Source: Liopterus haemorrhoidalis (Eukaryota; Arthropoda; Insecta; Coleoptera; Dytiscidae). From it: a DNA stretch of 64,000 bases. The first letter of the stretch is position 1; every line of letters begins with the position of its first letter. The translations under genes and the position numbers were made by a program. The notes under the pieces are model-generated. The model was not told the origin of the DNA and ran no database searches. It was given only the letters and a program-made list of their open reading frames with translations. Location of the stretch: positions 21,185,713 to 21,249,712 of the forward strand of contig OZ020616.1 of NCBI GenBank assembly GCA_963971575.1, given 5' to 3'. Shown here piece by piece: positions 10,015 to 20,884 of the stretch.

Positions 10015-10451
10015 AATAGATATTAAACTAATCTTCCATTTTTAATTAATAATAAGTGCTGCCTAAACACGATGTGGTTAGTGAAGAAGATACAGAATTC
10101 AACTAAAAAAAAAATGGCTATTCTGTTGGACATGCATTTGAATTATCTGTTTACATCCTAGAGGGTTTACATTGGCTTATTTTTAAAGTTATCAACCGCG
10201 GCCGCTAAAAATATAGCGTTGCCACAGCGTTACATCAACTGGTCATGTATTCACCCTCACTGTTTACAGTGTGCTCTATTCAAAGCATCTAAAAAACTGC
10301 AACCGCTTGCTGGATAAAAATCAGTCGTGCGTACAAGCTATAACAGTTTTAAAATATGTAAATAAAATCCATGTGATATTTAATTAACTTATAAATATTC
10401 ATTCTATGAACTATAATTTTTATTTTATCTCAAATGTTCATTTATACTCAC
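10015..10451. other. Non-coding DNA, probably intron 1 of the fucosidase gene
   Basis: Read on the minus strand this follows the GTGAGT donor at 10451. It is AT-rich, with a GCGGCCGC word at 10198-10205. No exon of the GH29 family and no repeat with clear ends were found. Confidence 0.4.
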
Positions 10452-10966
10452 CATTCAAACAAAGAGTGATACAACCCAAACCTAATATCAGTTTTATTTC
10501 GAATAGCTGCAGCCAACTCCCCAACTAAATCTCTGTTCGGTCCAATATCTTTTGCGTTCCAACTAAATGAATACTTCGAAGGCCACAAAGTATACCCTTC
10601 ATGATGTTTACTCGTTAAAACCACATATTTTGCTCCTGATAAATCAAACAAATTTGCCCATTTTTCAGCATCGAAGAACTCAGCTGTAAAATCTTTAGCA
10701 AAATCTTGATAAGTGAAACTTGGTGGATAATTATTTTTCATAAACTCTACGTATTGCTTCACATTAGATTTCCAGTTAGTCCAAAACCATTCCGATCCAA
10801 AACTAGGTACAGAGAATACACCCCAATGGATAAATATTCCAATTTTTGCATCATCGTACCAGGTAGGTAACGGTCTAGAGTCTAGACTGTCCCATGTTGG
10901 TTCATAGTGGATTTCTTGAGAAGAACACAACACTAAATTTATTAAAAAGAACACCGGTAAGTACAT
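10452..10966 (-). CDS. Alpha-L-fucosidase (GH29), first coding exon
   Basis: The ATG at 10966 opens 171 codons plus two bases and ends at a consensus donor (TG|GTGAGT), phase 2. The first 18 residues are a signal peptide ([17 protein letters not shown] region), so the product should be secreted or lysosomal. The GH29 N-terminal barrel follows: [29 protein letters not shown], then [19 protein letters not shown], whose paired histidines contact fucose in the family, and [10 protein letters not shown]. The enzyme removes alpha-linked L-fucose from glycans. The nucleophile Asp lies in a later exon that I do not find to the left within the window. An upstream in-frame GTG at 10972 is not a plausible start. 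This is the only clear non-transposon gene here. Confidence 0.9.
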
Positions 10967-11264
10967 TTTCACTTCTGACTTAAAATTTAGTTTGAGATAT
11001 TTTACACTTTGAACTTGTGATAAAATTTTGTTTACGTTTTATTTTGACAAGATTAATCTTTAAATATGTGATAATTCACTAAAAATTAAGTAAATGATTT
11101 TAAACAATTGTAATAACTATATTTTAAAGATGATTTTTGATATCTTTGCCCTTTGGTAGATTATAAACAATGTAATCACTTACTTGTGCGATACTTTTAT
11201 TTGAAAAATTATACAATACACCTAACGGTTGTTTTTGGAACTACTGCGGTAAATGAAAGGTTTA
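10967..11264. promoter_or_regulatory. Upstream region of the fucosidase exon
   Basis: AT-rich sequence upstream of the start codon. It should hold the promoter and 5' UTR of the minus-strand gene, but I cannot point to a TATA box or initiator with confidence. A TA-flanked MITE begins 300 bp upstream at 11265. Confidence 0.3.
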
Positions 11265-11671
11265 CAGTCTGTTCCAAACGGTTAAGCGGAACTAAATGGG
11301 AATTTAGTTCTTTTAAGTTGTCACGAGAAGGGACCTTGCTAGGGTTATTTCATTTTCCACGTTGGAATGTCAAAATTTAAAATTCCAACAATGAAACCAT
11401 GGAAACGAAGTATATATGTCAAAATTAAATTATTTTTTTATATATTTTAATGACAAAAATATAAATAATTGGGAAATTTGTAATAAGAATGACACAAAAA
11501 ATTAACATATAAAGAAAATGGCATTTTAAAATGATGAAAAAAATCACCAAAAAATGTTTATTGTAAGTATGATTTACAAAGCTTAAACAAAACGGCCGAA
11601 AAGCACGATTTAAACGATGAAAGTAACTAGATTGCAAAATATAGTTCCGCTTAACCGTTTGGAACAGACTG
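11265..11671. mobile_element. TA-flanked MITE, 407 bp
   Basis: Perfect inverted repeats of about 30 bp begin CAGTCTGTTCCAAACGGTTA and end in GCGGAACTA, flanked by TA at 11263-11264 and 11672-11673. This is the pattern of a non-autonomous Tc1/mariner element. The inner GCGGAACTA word also bounds the 200-bp tandem repeat at 33188-33745. Confidence 0.9.
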
Positions 11672-11996
11672 TATGTTTTTAATATTATAATAATGGACCC
11701 ACAAATAGCAATAAATGAAAACACTGTTTACATCAGCTGTTATTAAAATAATTTAAGTTCTCTAATCTTATATTTGATATTTAAAATGTTTCTTTACGAG
11801 CTGAAATGTATCTAATAGTTTACGTTTTAAAACAAACTGATTTGCCAACCTTTTTCTGTTTGTCATATAACCGAGTCTGTGTCAAATGTACTAAAACTGA
11901 TAAGGGAAGTGTTCCCAACTTCGAAAAAATAAAAAAATATGTGAAAAGTAGAAGCCGTGTTTATTGGATAACATTTCTAAAATCCGTAAGGTAAAA
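11672..11996. other. Unassigned sequence with a weak open frame
   Basis: A plus-strand frame at 11806-11994 encodes a basic peptide ending in KKYVKSRSRVYWITFLKSVR. It is short, has no known motif and runs into the next element. It may be a relic of an exon, but nothing supports a function. Confidence 0.25.
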
Positions 11997-12078
11997 TGTT
12001 ACTGTACGGTCCGCTCTAACTTCATCCAACTCTATCCACTCCACCTACTAGCTGTAAACGACAAGACACATGTTTTAC

Positions 12079-12529
12079 CAGTGGTTCTAAAACGTACTGA
12101 CCAGTCTTGGTATAACTAGGGAATAGACCTACGCTACTGTGGCATTGTTATGTTAGTGTGAGTTTGTTTTGTCATTAAACTAGAAGATGGGTAGCCCGCT
12201 TCGCTCGGCTTCTTCTAACCAAACCCTTACTAACCTAACCTAACCTACGATAGTGTTTTGTCATTAAACTAGAAGATGGGTAGCTCGCTTCGCTCGGCTT
12301 CTTCTAACCAAACCCTTACTAACCTAACCTAACCTAAGAGTGTTTTGTCATTAAACTAGAAGATGGGTAACTCGCTCCGCTCGGTTTTAGACTTTTACTA
12401 ACTAAATCTAACCTAATTATCTTGTTTTTAAGTGCATAGTACTTTATTTTCCCCCATATTAGCTCAATTAAAACTGTGTATCATTATATATGAATTTATA
12501 AACCAGAAACCATTGTTTTAGAACCACTG
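12079..12529. mobile_element. hAT-like inverted-repeat element
   Basis: The ends CAGTGGTTCTAAAAC and GTTTTAGAACCACTG are inverted copies typical of hAT-type MITEs. The flanking 8-bp words do not match, so either the target duplication has decayed or the boundaries are off. It contains the 87-bp tandem repeat. Confidence 0.55.
12165..12412. repeat. Three ~88-bp tandem repeats with CCTAA-type runs
   Basis: Copies of GTCATTAAACTAGAAGATGG start at 12171, 12260 and 12347. Each unit also carries a GCTTCGCTCGG-like word and a short (AACCT)n run. AACCT is the insect telomeric TTAGG motif in complement, but two or three units per copy are too few to be a telomere. Confidence 0.85.
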
Positions 12530-12547
12530 ATAATCCTTGAATTATTT

Positions 12548-14126
12548 ATGAGAGGATAAATCTGACGCTCGATTGACACATGTGCGCATGCTTCAAAATG
12601 ACTGAGATTAAAATAATAATATTCTGATTTATTGCAAATATGTTTAAGATTATCATTAATACATCAATAATATAATAAGACAATAATAATCATCAATTTA
12701 TTATTTATTTAATAGAACAGCACATAGCTAATGAACAATAATACAAAACAAGAAAAAAAAAAAAACAAATATCACAGTGTTGTCGTTAATCATAAAATTA
12801 TTCTTAAGCTACAAATAATTCATTCTTAAGTTATAATTTGCTTAAATAAAAACAAAGGAGATAAAATGAATGAAATTACACGTACATACGTGCGTGTAAC
12901 TGCTCACACAGTTAAGACAAAAAAATGTTGCTTCTGTATTTTTTCAATAATATTTTCTTACTCTTGTGTTGAATTTTTTTTTTTTTTAAATATGCAACTT
13001 CTTTACTTTTTTCCTGGTACTAAATTGTAGTACGAGAAATTATTTTTTATTAATTTTTTTATTACTTGGTTCAAATTTTCTCGTATCTAGTTGGCGTTTC
13101 AGTTTTTTCTTTTCCTTATTAATTTTCATCAAGTTTCAATTTTTCTTTAAGTGGTCATTCACTTCTGTTAAAGTTTCCGTATCATTATTTTCCATCAATT
13201 TTAAATGATCATCTTGTATTTCTTTCAACATTGCATTTACTTTTATATATGTATCATTTGGTGTGTTGTTATTTTTCTTTAATGTTTGTAGATGTGTCCT
13301 ATTTTCTTTATTGCATATGTCTTCAACTAGTTCATGAAACTTCAAAGAATCTCCGTATTTTAAATGAACAAAATAAATATGTTTACATATTGTATGTTTA
13401 ATGTAATAATCAGGACATTCACAATTGTATGAGTGGACGCAGATGTTACAAAAATTACATATTAATTTACAGCATAAAGATTTACGTTTAGTGACTTCAT
13501 AGTTCTTTTCCCCAATTACTAGAAATTTATTTGATGCTGTTATGCTTATATCATATTCCAAAGTTATTTTGATTATTCTGTAATTTTATCTCGAATTAAA
13601 TTCACAATTGCAAAAATACCTTTATCTAAACGTTGCACTTTTCTTGCTTCTAAATAAAAATACTTTATAGTTTTGTGAAGTTTTATGCATGGATTCAAGG
13701 TGAATATTAGTGTTAATTTTTAAACATTTTCTATAAGTATAAGCCCAAAGATTGGGCTTCTCATAATAATTTGTGAAAAAATATTCACCAAATTTTTTCA
13801 TGTCATTGTCCGAAAGTAAAAAATCATTTCTATAAATTTTGATTCTTCAAGGGTTATTTGTAAAGTTTTTACAAATTCGTCGATTACCATTAAAGTTTAT
13901 CTTATGAATACTTTGTAAATGATAAATATATTGTTTTGAAAATATTTTATTGCAAATTAAGCACATAACAGTCATTTTCAATGTATTTAAAAATACGTGC
14001 CCTGCATATAAGTACATGTAAACACAACAGTGGTAAACACATAATCTTATTTTAAAATCCTTGTTTCCCGCTACACTGGAACGCATGCGTATACGTGTCA
14101 ATCGAGCGTCAGATTTATCCTCTCAT
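12548..14126 (-). mobile_element. Mutator-like (MULE) element, 1579 bp, deleted
   Basis: Inverted repeats of about 32 bp begin ATGAGAGGATAAATCTGACG. A perfect 9-bp target duplication GAATTATTT flanks it at 12539-12547 and 14127-14135, which is the MULE signature. The interior codes on the minus strand for a zinc finger, a conserved C-terminal region and a SWIM finger, but the transposase core is missing. Confidence 0.9.
13136..13975 (-). pseudogene. MULE transposase remnant (C2H2 finger and SWIM domain)
   Basis: A start at 13975 encodes a C2H2-like finger, CLICNKIFSKQYIYHLQSIH, which ends with its frame at 13847. A separate frame around 13570-13840 gives FGEYFFTNYYEKPNLWAYTYR and then NTNIHLESMHKTIKYFYLEARK, which resembles the region after the catalytic core of insect MULE-type transposases. 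The last frame (13561-13136) carries a SWIM motif, CECPDYYIKHTICKH, and a Lys/Asn-rich tail. The DDE core between the finger and the NTNIHLES region is absent. The pieces are in order but separated by stops, so this is a decayed, internally deleted gene. Confidence 0.68.
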
Positions 14127-14220
14127 GAATTATTTAGTGTCTTGAGCATGCATGTCACTTACGATAGTAGTAGGAGAGGGGATAGAATTGAATGAAGTTC
14201 GAGCGGACCGTAGAGTAACA

Positions 14221-14892
14221 TTCAACCAAGAACATTAATTAGAAAGTAAATTACATCAATACATATGGTTTATTCATATATAATATTAATTTAGACCTTA
14301 TTATTAAAACTTAGAACTACTAGTAAATTTTGATACATATGTCATTTATTGTTTAACCTTTAATAAACATATGTACATATTTTAAATAATTAATGTAAGT
14401 AGCTATATATTATAATGTTATAAATGACATTTAAACTATTTATTATTAAAAAATGTTGGTTTTGACTACTGAGGGAAACTTTTTAAATATTTTTCTGTAT
14501 TCCAGATTATTTTTGCGAAGTTTTTCAAAACCGTTGCTTACAATGAATCTTGATATAAGATGGTCAAATGTAATAAAAAATGAGGAACAAAGAAACACTG
14601 TCCGATGTAACACTATAAGGCCTGGATATCAGAACGAGAAAATACGTGCTGGACACAGTGAAAATGGTTTTCTTACTGCGACTTACAATATTTGTAGTGC
14701 TACTGCGACCGGATTCAAATGGAAAGACATAATAAAAGTTGTAGTTAACTAAATTAATTTTAATAATTAAATAATAAATGACAGTGCAATAAACTAGTGA
14801 AAAAGAGACAGGTCTGGTGATCCTGCTATCCAAACAGCATTCTTTTTATATATAAATATGCATACCTAAAGTGTATCTTGGCCAAATCACTA
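14221..14892. other. Unassigned AT-rich stretch with one open frame
   Basis: A plus-strand frame at 14453-14752 encodes about 99 residues, including LDIRWSNVIKNEEQRNTV. An AG acceptor-like TTCCAG precedes its middle part at about 14500-14505. No known domain was recognised. It may be a relic exon or chance. Confidence 0.25.
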
Positions 14893-15216
14893 GGCGTTTA
14901 CTTAAAACTCTACCGGTGGATATGGTACATCGGCCAATCTTTACTATACCCCACTGAACATAACCTTATGTGCTGCCTCTATACAGAAGGCTTAAATAAT
15001 CCTTAAAAAGGTTAGGTTAGGCTAGGCTTTAGCCAGAATACTAGTTATGTTAGAATAGTTTAGCTAGAATAAGGTTATATTGAGTGGGGTATAGTAAATC
15101 TTCCCCAGTAAATCTATCGGTCGGTAAACAGCTACATGCTTATACACGTTCACCGAACTTGTTTTCGAACGCAGTTGATGTTCCTGGTATCTGCCGGTAG
15201 AGTTTTCGTAAACGCC
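14893..15216. mobile_element. Fold-back element
   Basis: The two ends are inverted copies (GGCGTTTACTTAAAACTCTA and, in reverse, GGCGTTTACGAAAACTCTA). A second inverted pair lies inside it (TTTACTATACCCCACT and its complement). The flanks do not show a clear duplication. The centre holds a short AGGTTAGGTTAGG run. Confidence 0.65.
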
Positions 15217-15357
15217 TTATTGCAATTCTAAGCTTACCTTAATTTGGCAGGTTAACGGCGTATTTTTATTTTAAATTATTAAATAAACATTGTCATGACA
15301 TGCCGTCACAAAAATTCGCATACCAATGTGTTAAACTATATATATTGTAATAAATAC

Positions 15358-15616
15358 TGTAACGGGACGCCACTGTGCCAAGTTTGTTAGTGCGAAGGGA
15401 TAAGGGTTGCTATGGTTAATGTTATTATTGTTTGTTGAATGTTTAAAACGTCAAAAATACAAAAACTATTTTACATTTATTTTATATTATTAAATGATTT
15501 AAATTAACAAAATTGTAACTATATGTCTTGGATAGTGTGGTGTTTTTTAATTATGTAGTTTGCTTTACCCTACGAAAATCTTAATAAATTATATTTTTTT
15601 GCCATAAAATGCTACA
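15358..15616 (+). repeat. 5' LTR of the 15.4-kb gypsy element
   Basis: Starts TGTAACGGGACGCCACTGTG and ends ATGCTACA. An AATAAA-like word lies about 25-35 bp from its end. Confidence 0.92.
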
Positions 15617-15618
15617 AA

Positions 15619-15630
15619 TGGCGCCCGAAC
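15619..15630 (+). other. Primer-binding-like site
   Basis: TGGCGCCCGAAC lies two bases downstream of the 5' LTR. The same 12 bases start the tRNA-Lys binding site of many reverse-transcribing elements. I could not confirm the pairing beyond these bases. Confidence 0.65.
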
Positions 15631-15945
15631 TCGAGGCCAGCAAACTCATAATTATTGTCTACGCTATCAGTTTACTGATATAATAAACATCCGTGACATA
15701 AGTGAACTGAGAATTTTCATCCAAAATTGTGGAAGTGACAAAACTGGAACGTTTTGCCGCGAAAAGTGAGCGTCGATTACAGATCACCCGTGGAATGGAA
15801 GAAAGTTTTGACTGTATTCCGACCTGCTGGAAATAACTTTTGAGATATTTTGACTTTTCGCGTTATTTTCACGTTTTGTGCCATAAACTGTGTTTTATTG
15901 AACGTTTTAACCGTCTTAGACTTTTGAGTGCGCTGTCTTCGTGAA

Positions 15946-18657
15946 ATGCCGCCCAAAATGGAAAAAACGGGTACTTCAACAGACACATCAACCATTACGT
16001 TAACGGATGTGCAATTTCGTGAACTTCTTGCCAGTATTGGAAGCGCCGCGAGTGACCGCAGTACGCGCGGAAGTGTTAGTCCGCCGCCTGTCGCGCCACA
16101 GCCCGGTAATTTTGCGAAATACACCGCACGGTTTAATGGATCGGACGACTCTGATGTTGATGCGTTCATCGATGCCATTACAATATACAAAGACTGTGCT
16201 AACGTAAGTGATAGCAACGCCCTGCGAGGTTTGCCCATCCTCCTTGAAGGGATCGCTGCAACGTGGTGGAGAGGAATTAAAAGCACCATAATAGACTGGA
16301 ATAGCGCAATTGAAGTGTTGCAAAATGCCTATTCTCGCCAGTTGCCACCACCGCAGATATTTCGGGAGTTATTTTCGCGCGAGCAAGATGTCGGTGAAAC
16401 CACGGAACTTTTCGTGTGCCACGTGCGCTCTCTAGTGGCCCAACTGCCATACGCCGTTCCGGAACGCATGCATTTGGATATGCTGTATGGACTTTTACGC
16501 CGTGACATCCGCAAACGCATTACTCGCGCAGACTTCAACACGTTTCAAGAATTATTAGCAAAAACGCGAGACATTGAAGCGTCGCAGCGAGAGTATGCCG
16601 CGAAGAAAACAGCGACCACGGCCAAGACGACTTCTGCAGAGGGAGCCGAAAAGAAGATTCGGCTTAGGTGCAACTACTGCAAGGCATTTGGTCACGTAGA
16701 AGCCGACTGCAGAAAGAAAACTCGCAGAGACAATGCTCCGATCGTAAAGACACCGCCGCTTCCTGAAGGATCTGGTAAGAGCAAATTTAATTGTTATGGC
16801 TGCCAACAACCGGGGTATGTGCGAAGCAACTGTCCAAATTGTAATCCCTCAAAAGTAAAACCTTCACCTTCTGTGCAGGAGAGCCTAGAATTCTCCACTG
16901 TTCATTCTTCTACTGACATAGGTACGAATAGACCGATGGTGCGTATACAAATTTTCGGTTTAAATGGTATGGCCTGTTTCGACACTGGTGCCAACAGATG
17001 TATTGCGGGTGCGCAACTACATCAAATTCTTATTGATAGGGGACACCCGTACACGACAGCTAAAATGGATTTGAAACTGGCTGATGGAGAAGTACAGCAC
17101 GTAAACGTTCGATATTTTGATGTCCAAATATCTGTATGCGGACGTCTTATTCCGACGACACTTCTCGCGGTGCCCGAGCACGTCAATAGCCGAATGCTGC
17201 TAGGTATCGACTTCATTAAGACTGCTGGTATTATATTGGACTTTTCAGCTCAATTGTGGTATTTTGCTGATAAGCCGTACATGACGTACCAGTTCGAGGA
17301 GGACCCGAACATTGCAATCCGTCCGTCTAGCGACGTCAATGTAGTTTCTAATGGAGAAGTGTGCGAGGACATGGATCAAAAACAGCGACGTTTAGAAGCG
17401 TTGTTGACGGAATTTAAAGATATATTCTCCCAGAAAATTTCTGCCATCGCGGATATGAAAAACCCGCGCAATGTAAAGGAAGTACTTACCTTCCTTCAGA
17501 CAGGCTCCTGGTTCCGAAGATTCGTGCCTGATTATTCAAGCGTCGCTCGTCCACTCAGTCAGCTCACCAAGAAGGGCGTGCAATGGCATTGGGGACCAGA
17601 GCAGGAACAAGCATTTACTGCGCTCAAAAGGTTGCTGACGACGGCACCGATCCTCAAACAGGCTGACCCGAACTCACCTTATGTGCTCAGAACTGACGCG
17701 AGCGGTTACGCTCTTGGGGCAGTTCTGATGCAGGGGGAGAGCCCGGATCAGCACCCCGTCGAATATGCCAGTCGACTTTTGACGCCTGCCGAAAGAAATT
17801 ACAGTACCACCGAGCGCGAAGCTCTTGCGGTACTATGGGCAATGGACCGTTTTCGTGGATACTTAGACGGAGCCAAAGTGACCGTGATCTCCGATCATCA
17901 GCCGCTGAAGTGGCTAATGTCTTTAAGATCACCGAGTGGCCGCCTTGCACGGTGGGCCCTCCAACTACAGTCGTACGGCCTGAGCATAGATTACACCACG
18001 GGTCGCAGCAACACAGTTGCCGACACCTTATCTCGACCGCCTGGTGAAGACGTTTGCTCAGTGAAGGTAGAATTACCCACCGCAGCTGCAAGTGACTTGC
18101 GTGCAATATTGGACAAAGACAATTTTGTTCCACAAAACACGCCATATTTAAAACGGGTAGCCAAAACTCTAACTCAGGCTAGAGAAAATCAAGAGAGACA
18201 ACAGGATCACTCAAAGGCATATGCTGATGCCCACCGCCGAGAAGCACCTAAATATAAGGTCGGCGATAAGGTACTAGTGACAGTACACGCGTTAAGTAAG
18301 GCCTCGAGAGGTTACACCTCTAAATTCGCACCTCGACGTGACGGTCCGTACCTAATAGTCAGTTAGTTATCCCCTACTACCTTCCAAATTGCCTCTCTTG
18401 CTGATCCAACTACGCCTCTTGGCGTATATCATAGCACAGCACTTACCCCGTACGTGTTGAGCAGCCAGCAAATTGCTCCGATCCGACCAATTCGAGGCCG
18501 AGAAAGACCTCGCAAGGAGAAGGAGTCTCAGGAAAACCCGGTGATGAACGAACGTGTATCTCCACGGCGAGGACGTCCACGACGTGAAACACCTCCTGTC
18601 ACAACAGTATCATCACAGAGACGCGCCCGAGGCCGTCCAAAACGAAACGACCTGTAG
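15946..18657 (+). pseudogene. Gag-pol of gypsy element lacking RT and integrase cores
   Basis: The first ATG (15946, MPPKMEKTG) opens a frame that runs without interruption to a TAG at 18364, then stays open in the same frame to 18657. Order of domains: gag; two CCHC knuckles near residues 240 and 282 (CNYCKAFGHVEADC, CYGCQQPGYVRSNC); protease with CFDTGANRC near 344; a jump from a short linker straight to the RT connection (NVKEVLTFLQTGSWFRRFV); RNase H with TDASGYALGAVL and SDHQPLKWL; then the C-terminal integrase GPY-type domain (YKVGDKVLV, RRDGPYLIV). The RT palm with YxDD and the integrase HHCC/DDE core are missing, and both deletions kept the frame. The TAG falls in the conserved GPYLIVS region and is a point change. 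Confidence 0.88.
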
Positions 18658-18746
18658 CTGATGCCAACACATCGACCTTCAACACCGTCGTCCCTAGTTC
18701 TATATCAAGAGCTGATCCCTCCGACATCACCTCTTGAGGGGGAGGC

Positions 18747-19008
18747 TGTAACGGGACGCCACTGTGCCAAGTTTGTTAGTGCGAAGGGATAAGGGTTGCT
18801 ATGGTTAATGTTGTTATTATTGTTTGTTGAATGTTTAAACGTCAAAAATACAAAAACTATTTTACATTTGTTTTATATTATTAAATGATTTAAATTAACA
18901 AAATTGTAACTATATGTCTTGGATAGTGTGGTGTTTTTTTAATTATGTAGTTTGTTTTACCCTACGAAAATCTTAATAAATTATATTTTTTTGCAATAAA
19001 ATGCTACA
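18747..19008 (+). repeat. 3' LTR of the 15.4-kb gypsy element
   Basis: Matches the 5' LTR with a few substitutions and small indels. The purine-rich tract immediately before it (about 18733-18745) is the plus-strand priming site. Confidence 0.92.
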
Positions 19009-19012
19009 ATAC

Positions 19013-20882
19013 TTAAATTTATGCAGTGACAATATTCAACCGGTACGAGCATATCAGTTCTTAAAATATTGAAATACTTTCATACTGGTTGTTAAAATGA
19101 ATAGTAGGATAACAGGTGCAGAAAAAGATTTCACTTAGTTTCTACTTTTGGCAAATGACCACATCAACAATTTTTAAAAATCAACAAATTGTATGATAAT
19201 TATTAAAATAATTAGGGCTACAACTACAGTTTTTTTTTTTTTTTCGTCAGATTTATATATTTTGTGAAGATTAATGTAAGAAAAAGTTAATGTTTTTTTA
19301 GAATAATAAAGTGTATTGATTATTATTTATGAATGTTTTATTTCAAGGGAAGCGAAAATTAAGAGCGATGTTGGCCGTAGACCTAAATATTTTGAGAATA
19401 TGAAAAATTCCAAATTTTAACATAGTTTTGAAAAGATTTGATTACTTTTTGAATATTTCTAATCGTATCAAGAATTTTGTATTCTGTTTATTTAGGTAAT
19501 TTCAATCAAATTTCTGATTGCGGTTATATGAGTAATGGTTTTCCACAAATAATTGATTACAAAAATAATCATTATTTAACAGTTCTGGTTAAATATAATT
19601 TATATGGAGACTATAGTTGTCTCACTATCCTCTTTTTCAAGTCGCTGTATGTATGTTATTTTAAATATAATGGATTTACATATTTCCTAATTTCCTTTTT
19701 ATAATTAATATCATTCATGTACATCCAATCCGCAGTTGTACAGTTTCTAGTTCCAATATAAAACAAATTTAATCACTTAAAGGCCTTTACCCGCGGACCA
19801 GAGTTTAAAAATCACTGATTACAAATTCATTGCAAAAATGTATAAAAATAAATCAGTTAAAGAGTTAAATGTTCTAAATTTCCATGCATATCTTGTAGAC
19901 CAGGTTATCGTAGGTAAAATTATATTCTACTGATATATCAGATTTAAAAATATCAGTTATTATGTAAGGCGTTTTTTTAATTAAATGTCTTTAATATTCG
20001 AGATATTTGTTTCGAATTATTATTGGCGTATTTATTCTTGGCCTCTAACACTTTTGAACTCCTTCAATTTAATGTTTTTCTTAAACTATATTAATAATCT
20101 ATATATTTGTTTTCTCTCCAATTCTAAGTATTATTCGCTTTACAATAATAGAAACGTATTTCATGGATCAATATGTTCTTACTTATATGCTCAATTAAAG
20201 TATTTAATTATAAAACAGATTTTAATTTGTAGTGCGCGTTATTTTGCGTGCATTACGACAATATTACAAAAAAAAAGTGGAAAAACATTTCACTTTTATC
20301 TAGTGGTAACATTGTAGAGGCAAAATCTGTAGAACTAAAATTTATTATTTGAAGGCAATCGTTAAAAATATAGTAGTACTACTGTAGGAAATATAATGAT
20401 GTTATATGTGTTATAAGAGTACTATATTGGAATTTTATGGAACAAAACTTATGATAAAATCAATAATTTCATCATTGTTATCGTGTAATAGGGATAACTT
20501 CTAGTAACTAGTAACTTCTCATTACAGTTGGCAAAATTTCAGTGTTCCCAACTTAATTTCTTTTTTTTTTTTCGGACCGGTGACCCAAGCCCATATAACC
20601 TGTTTTTAAAAATTTAGATTCATTGACCGAGGCACAAAACCATATATATATAAACAGTTTATATATATATGCACTAAACATACAGAACATGCACTTGGTC
20701 AGCATTTAGTACATTTCATTCTGGGATTTATGTCATATACGCATTCATTTTACAAGGCAGAAAAAATATTCATAGGTTAGAGGGAAAAAAATTTAAGATC
20801 CCAACACCAAGTGCGGTAAATTTTTAACTTCGATAGAGGATGTTCAAAGTTATTGTTACGCAGCTGTGAAGCTATATAAAAT
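19013..20882. other. Gene-free AT-rich stretch
   Basis: No repeat with clear ends and no credible coding sequence. It includes a T-run at about 19231-19244. Open frames at 19477-19704 and 19985-20317 have the low-complexity composition expected by chance in AT-rich DNA. CCCGCGGACC at 19790-19799 recalls a hAT-type end but has no partner. Confidence 0.5.
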
Positions 20883-20884
20883 TA

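Larger units (their letters stand above)
11997..14220. mobile_element. Composite element with ~55-bp terminal inverted repeats
   Basis: The ends pair over about 55 bp with a few mismatches (TGTTACTGTACGGTCCGCTC on the left, TGTTACTCTACGGTCCGCTC in reverse on the right). No certain target duplication was found. It contains a MULE with its own 9-bp duplication and a second inverted-repeat element, so little of its original interior is left. Confidence 0.72.
15358..19008 (+). mobile_element. Ty3/gypsy LTR element with deleted pol
   Basis: LTRs of 259 and 262 bp (TGTAACGG...CTACA) flank the body, with a 4-bp duplication ATAC at 15354-15357 and 19009-19012. A primer-binding-like TGGCGCCCGAAC starts two bases after the 5' LTR, and a purine tract (GAGGGGGAGG) precedes the 3' LTR. 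The LTRs differ by several small changes, so this insertion is older than the two other gypsy elements in the window. Confidence 0.93.

Noticed and set aside
12200..12412. AACCT runs resembling insect telomeric TTAGG repeats
   Set aside because: Only two or three units within an 88-bp tandem repeat and no array. Also seen near 15005. Not a telomere.
14893..15216. Harbinger-type MITE with 3-bp duplication
   Set aside because: The flanks read CTA and TTA, not a shared trinucleotide, so the class was left open.
19985..20317. Plus-strand frame of 110 codons rich in Tyr, Phe and Leu
   Set aside because: Composition is that expected from AT-rich DNA, and there is no recognisable domain or start context.
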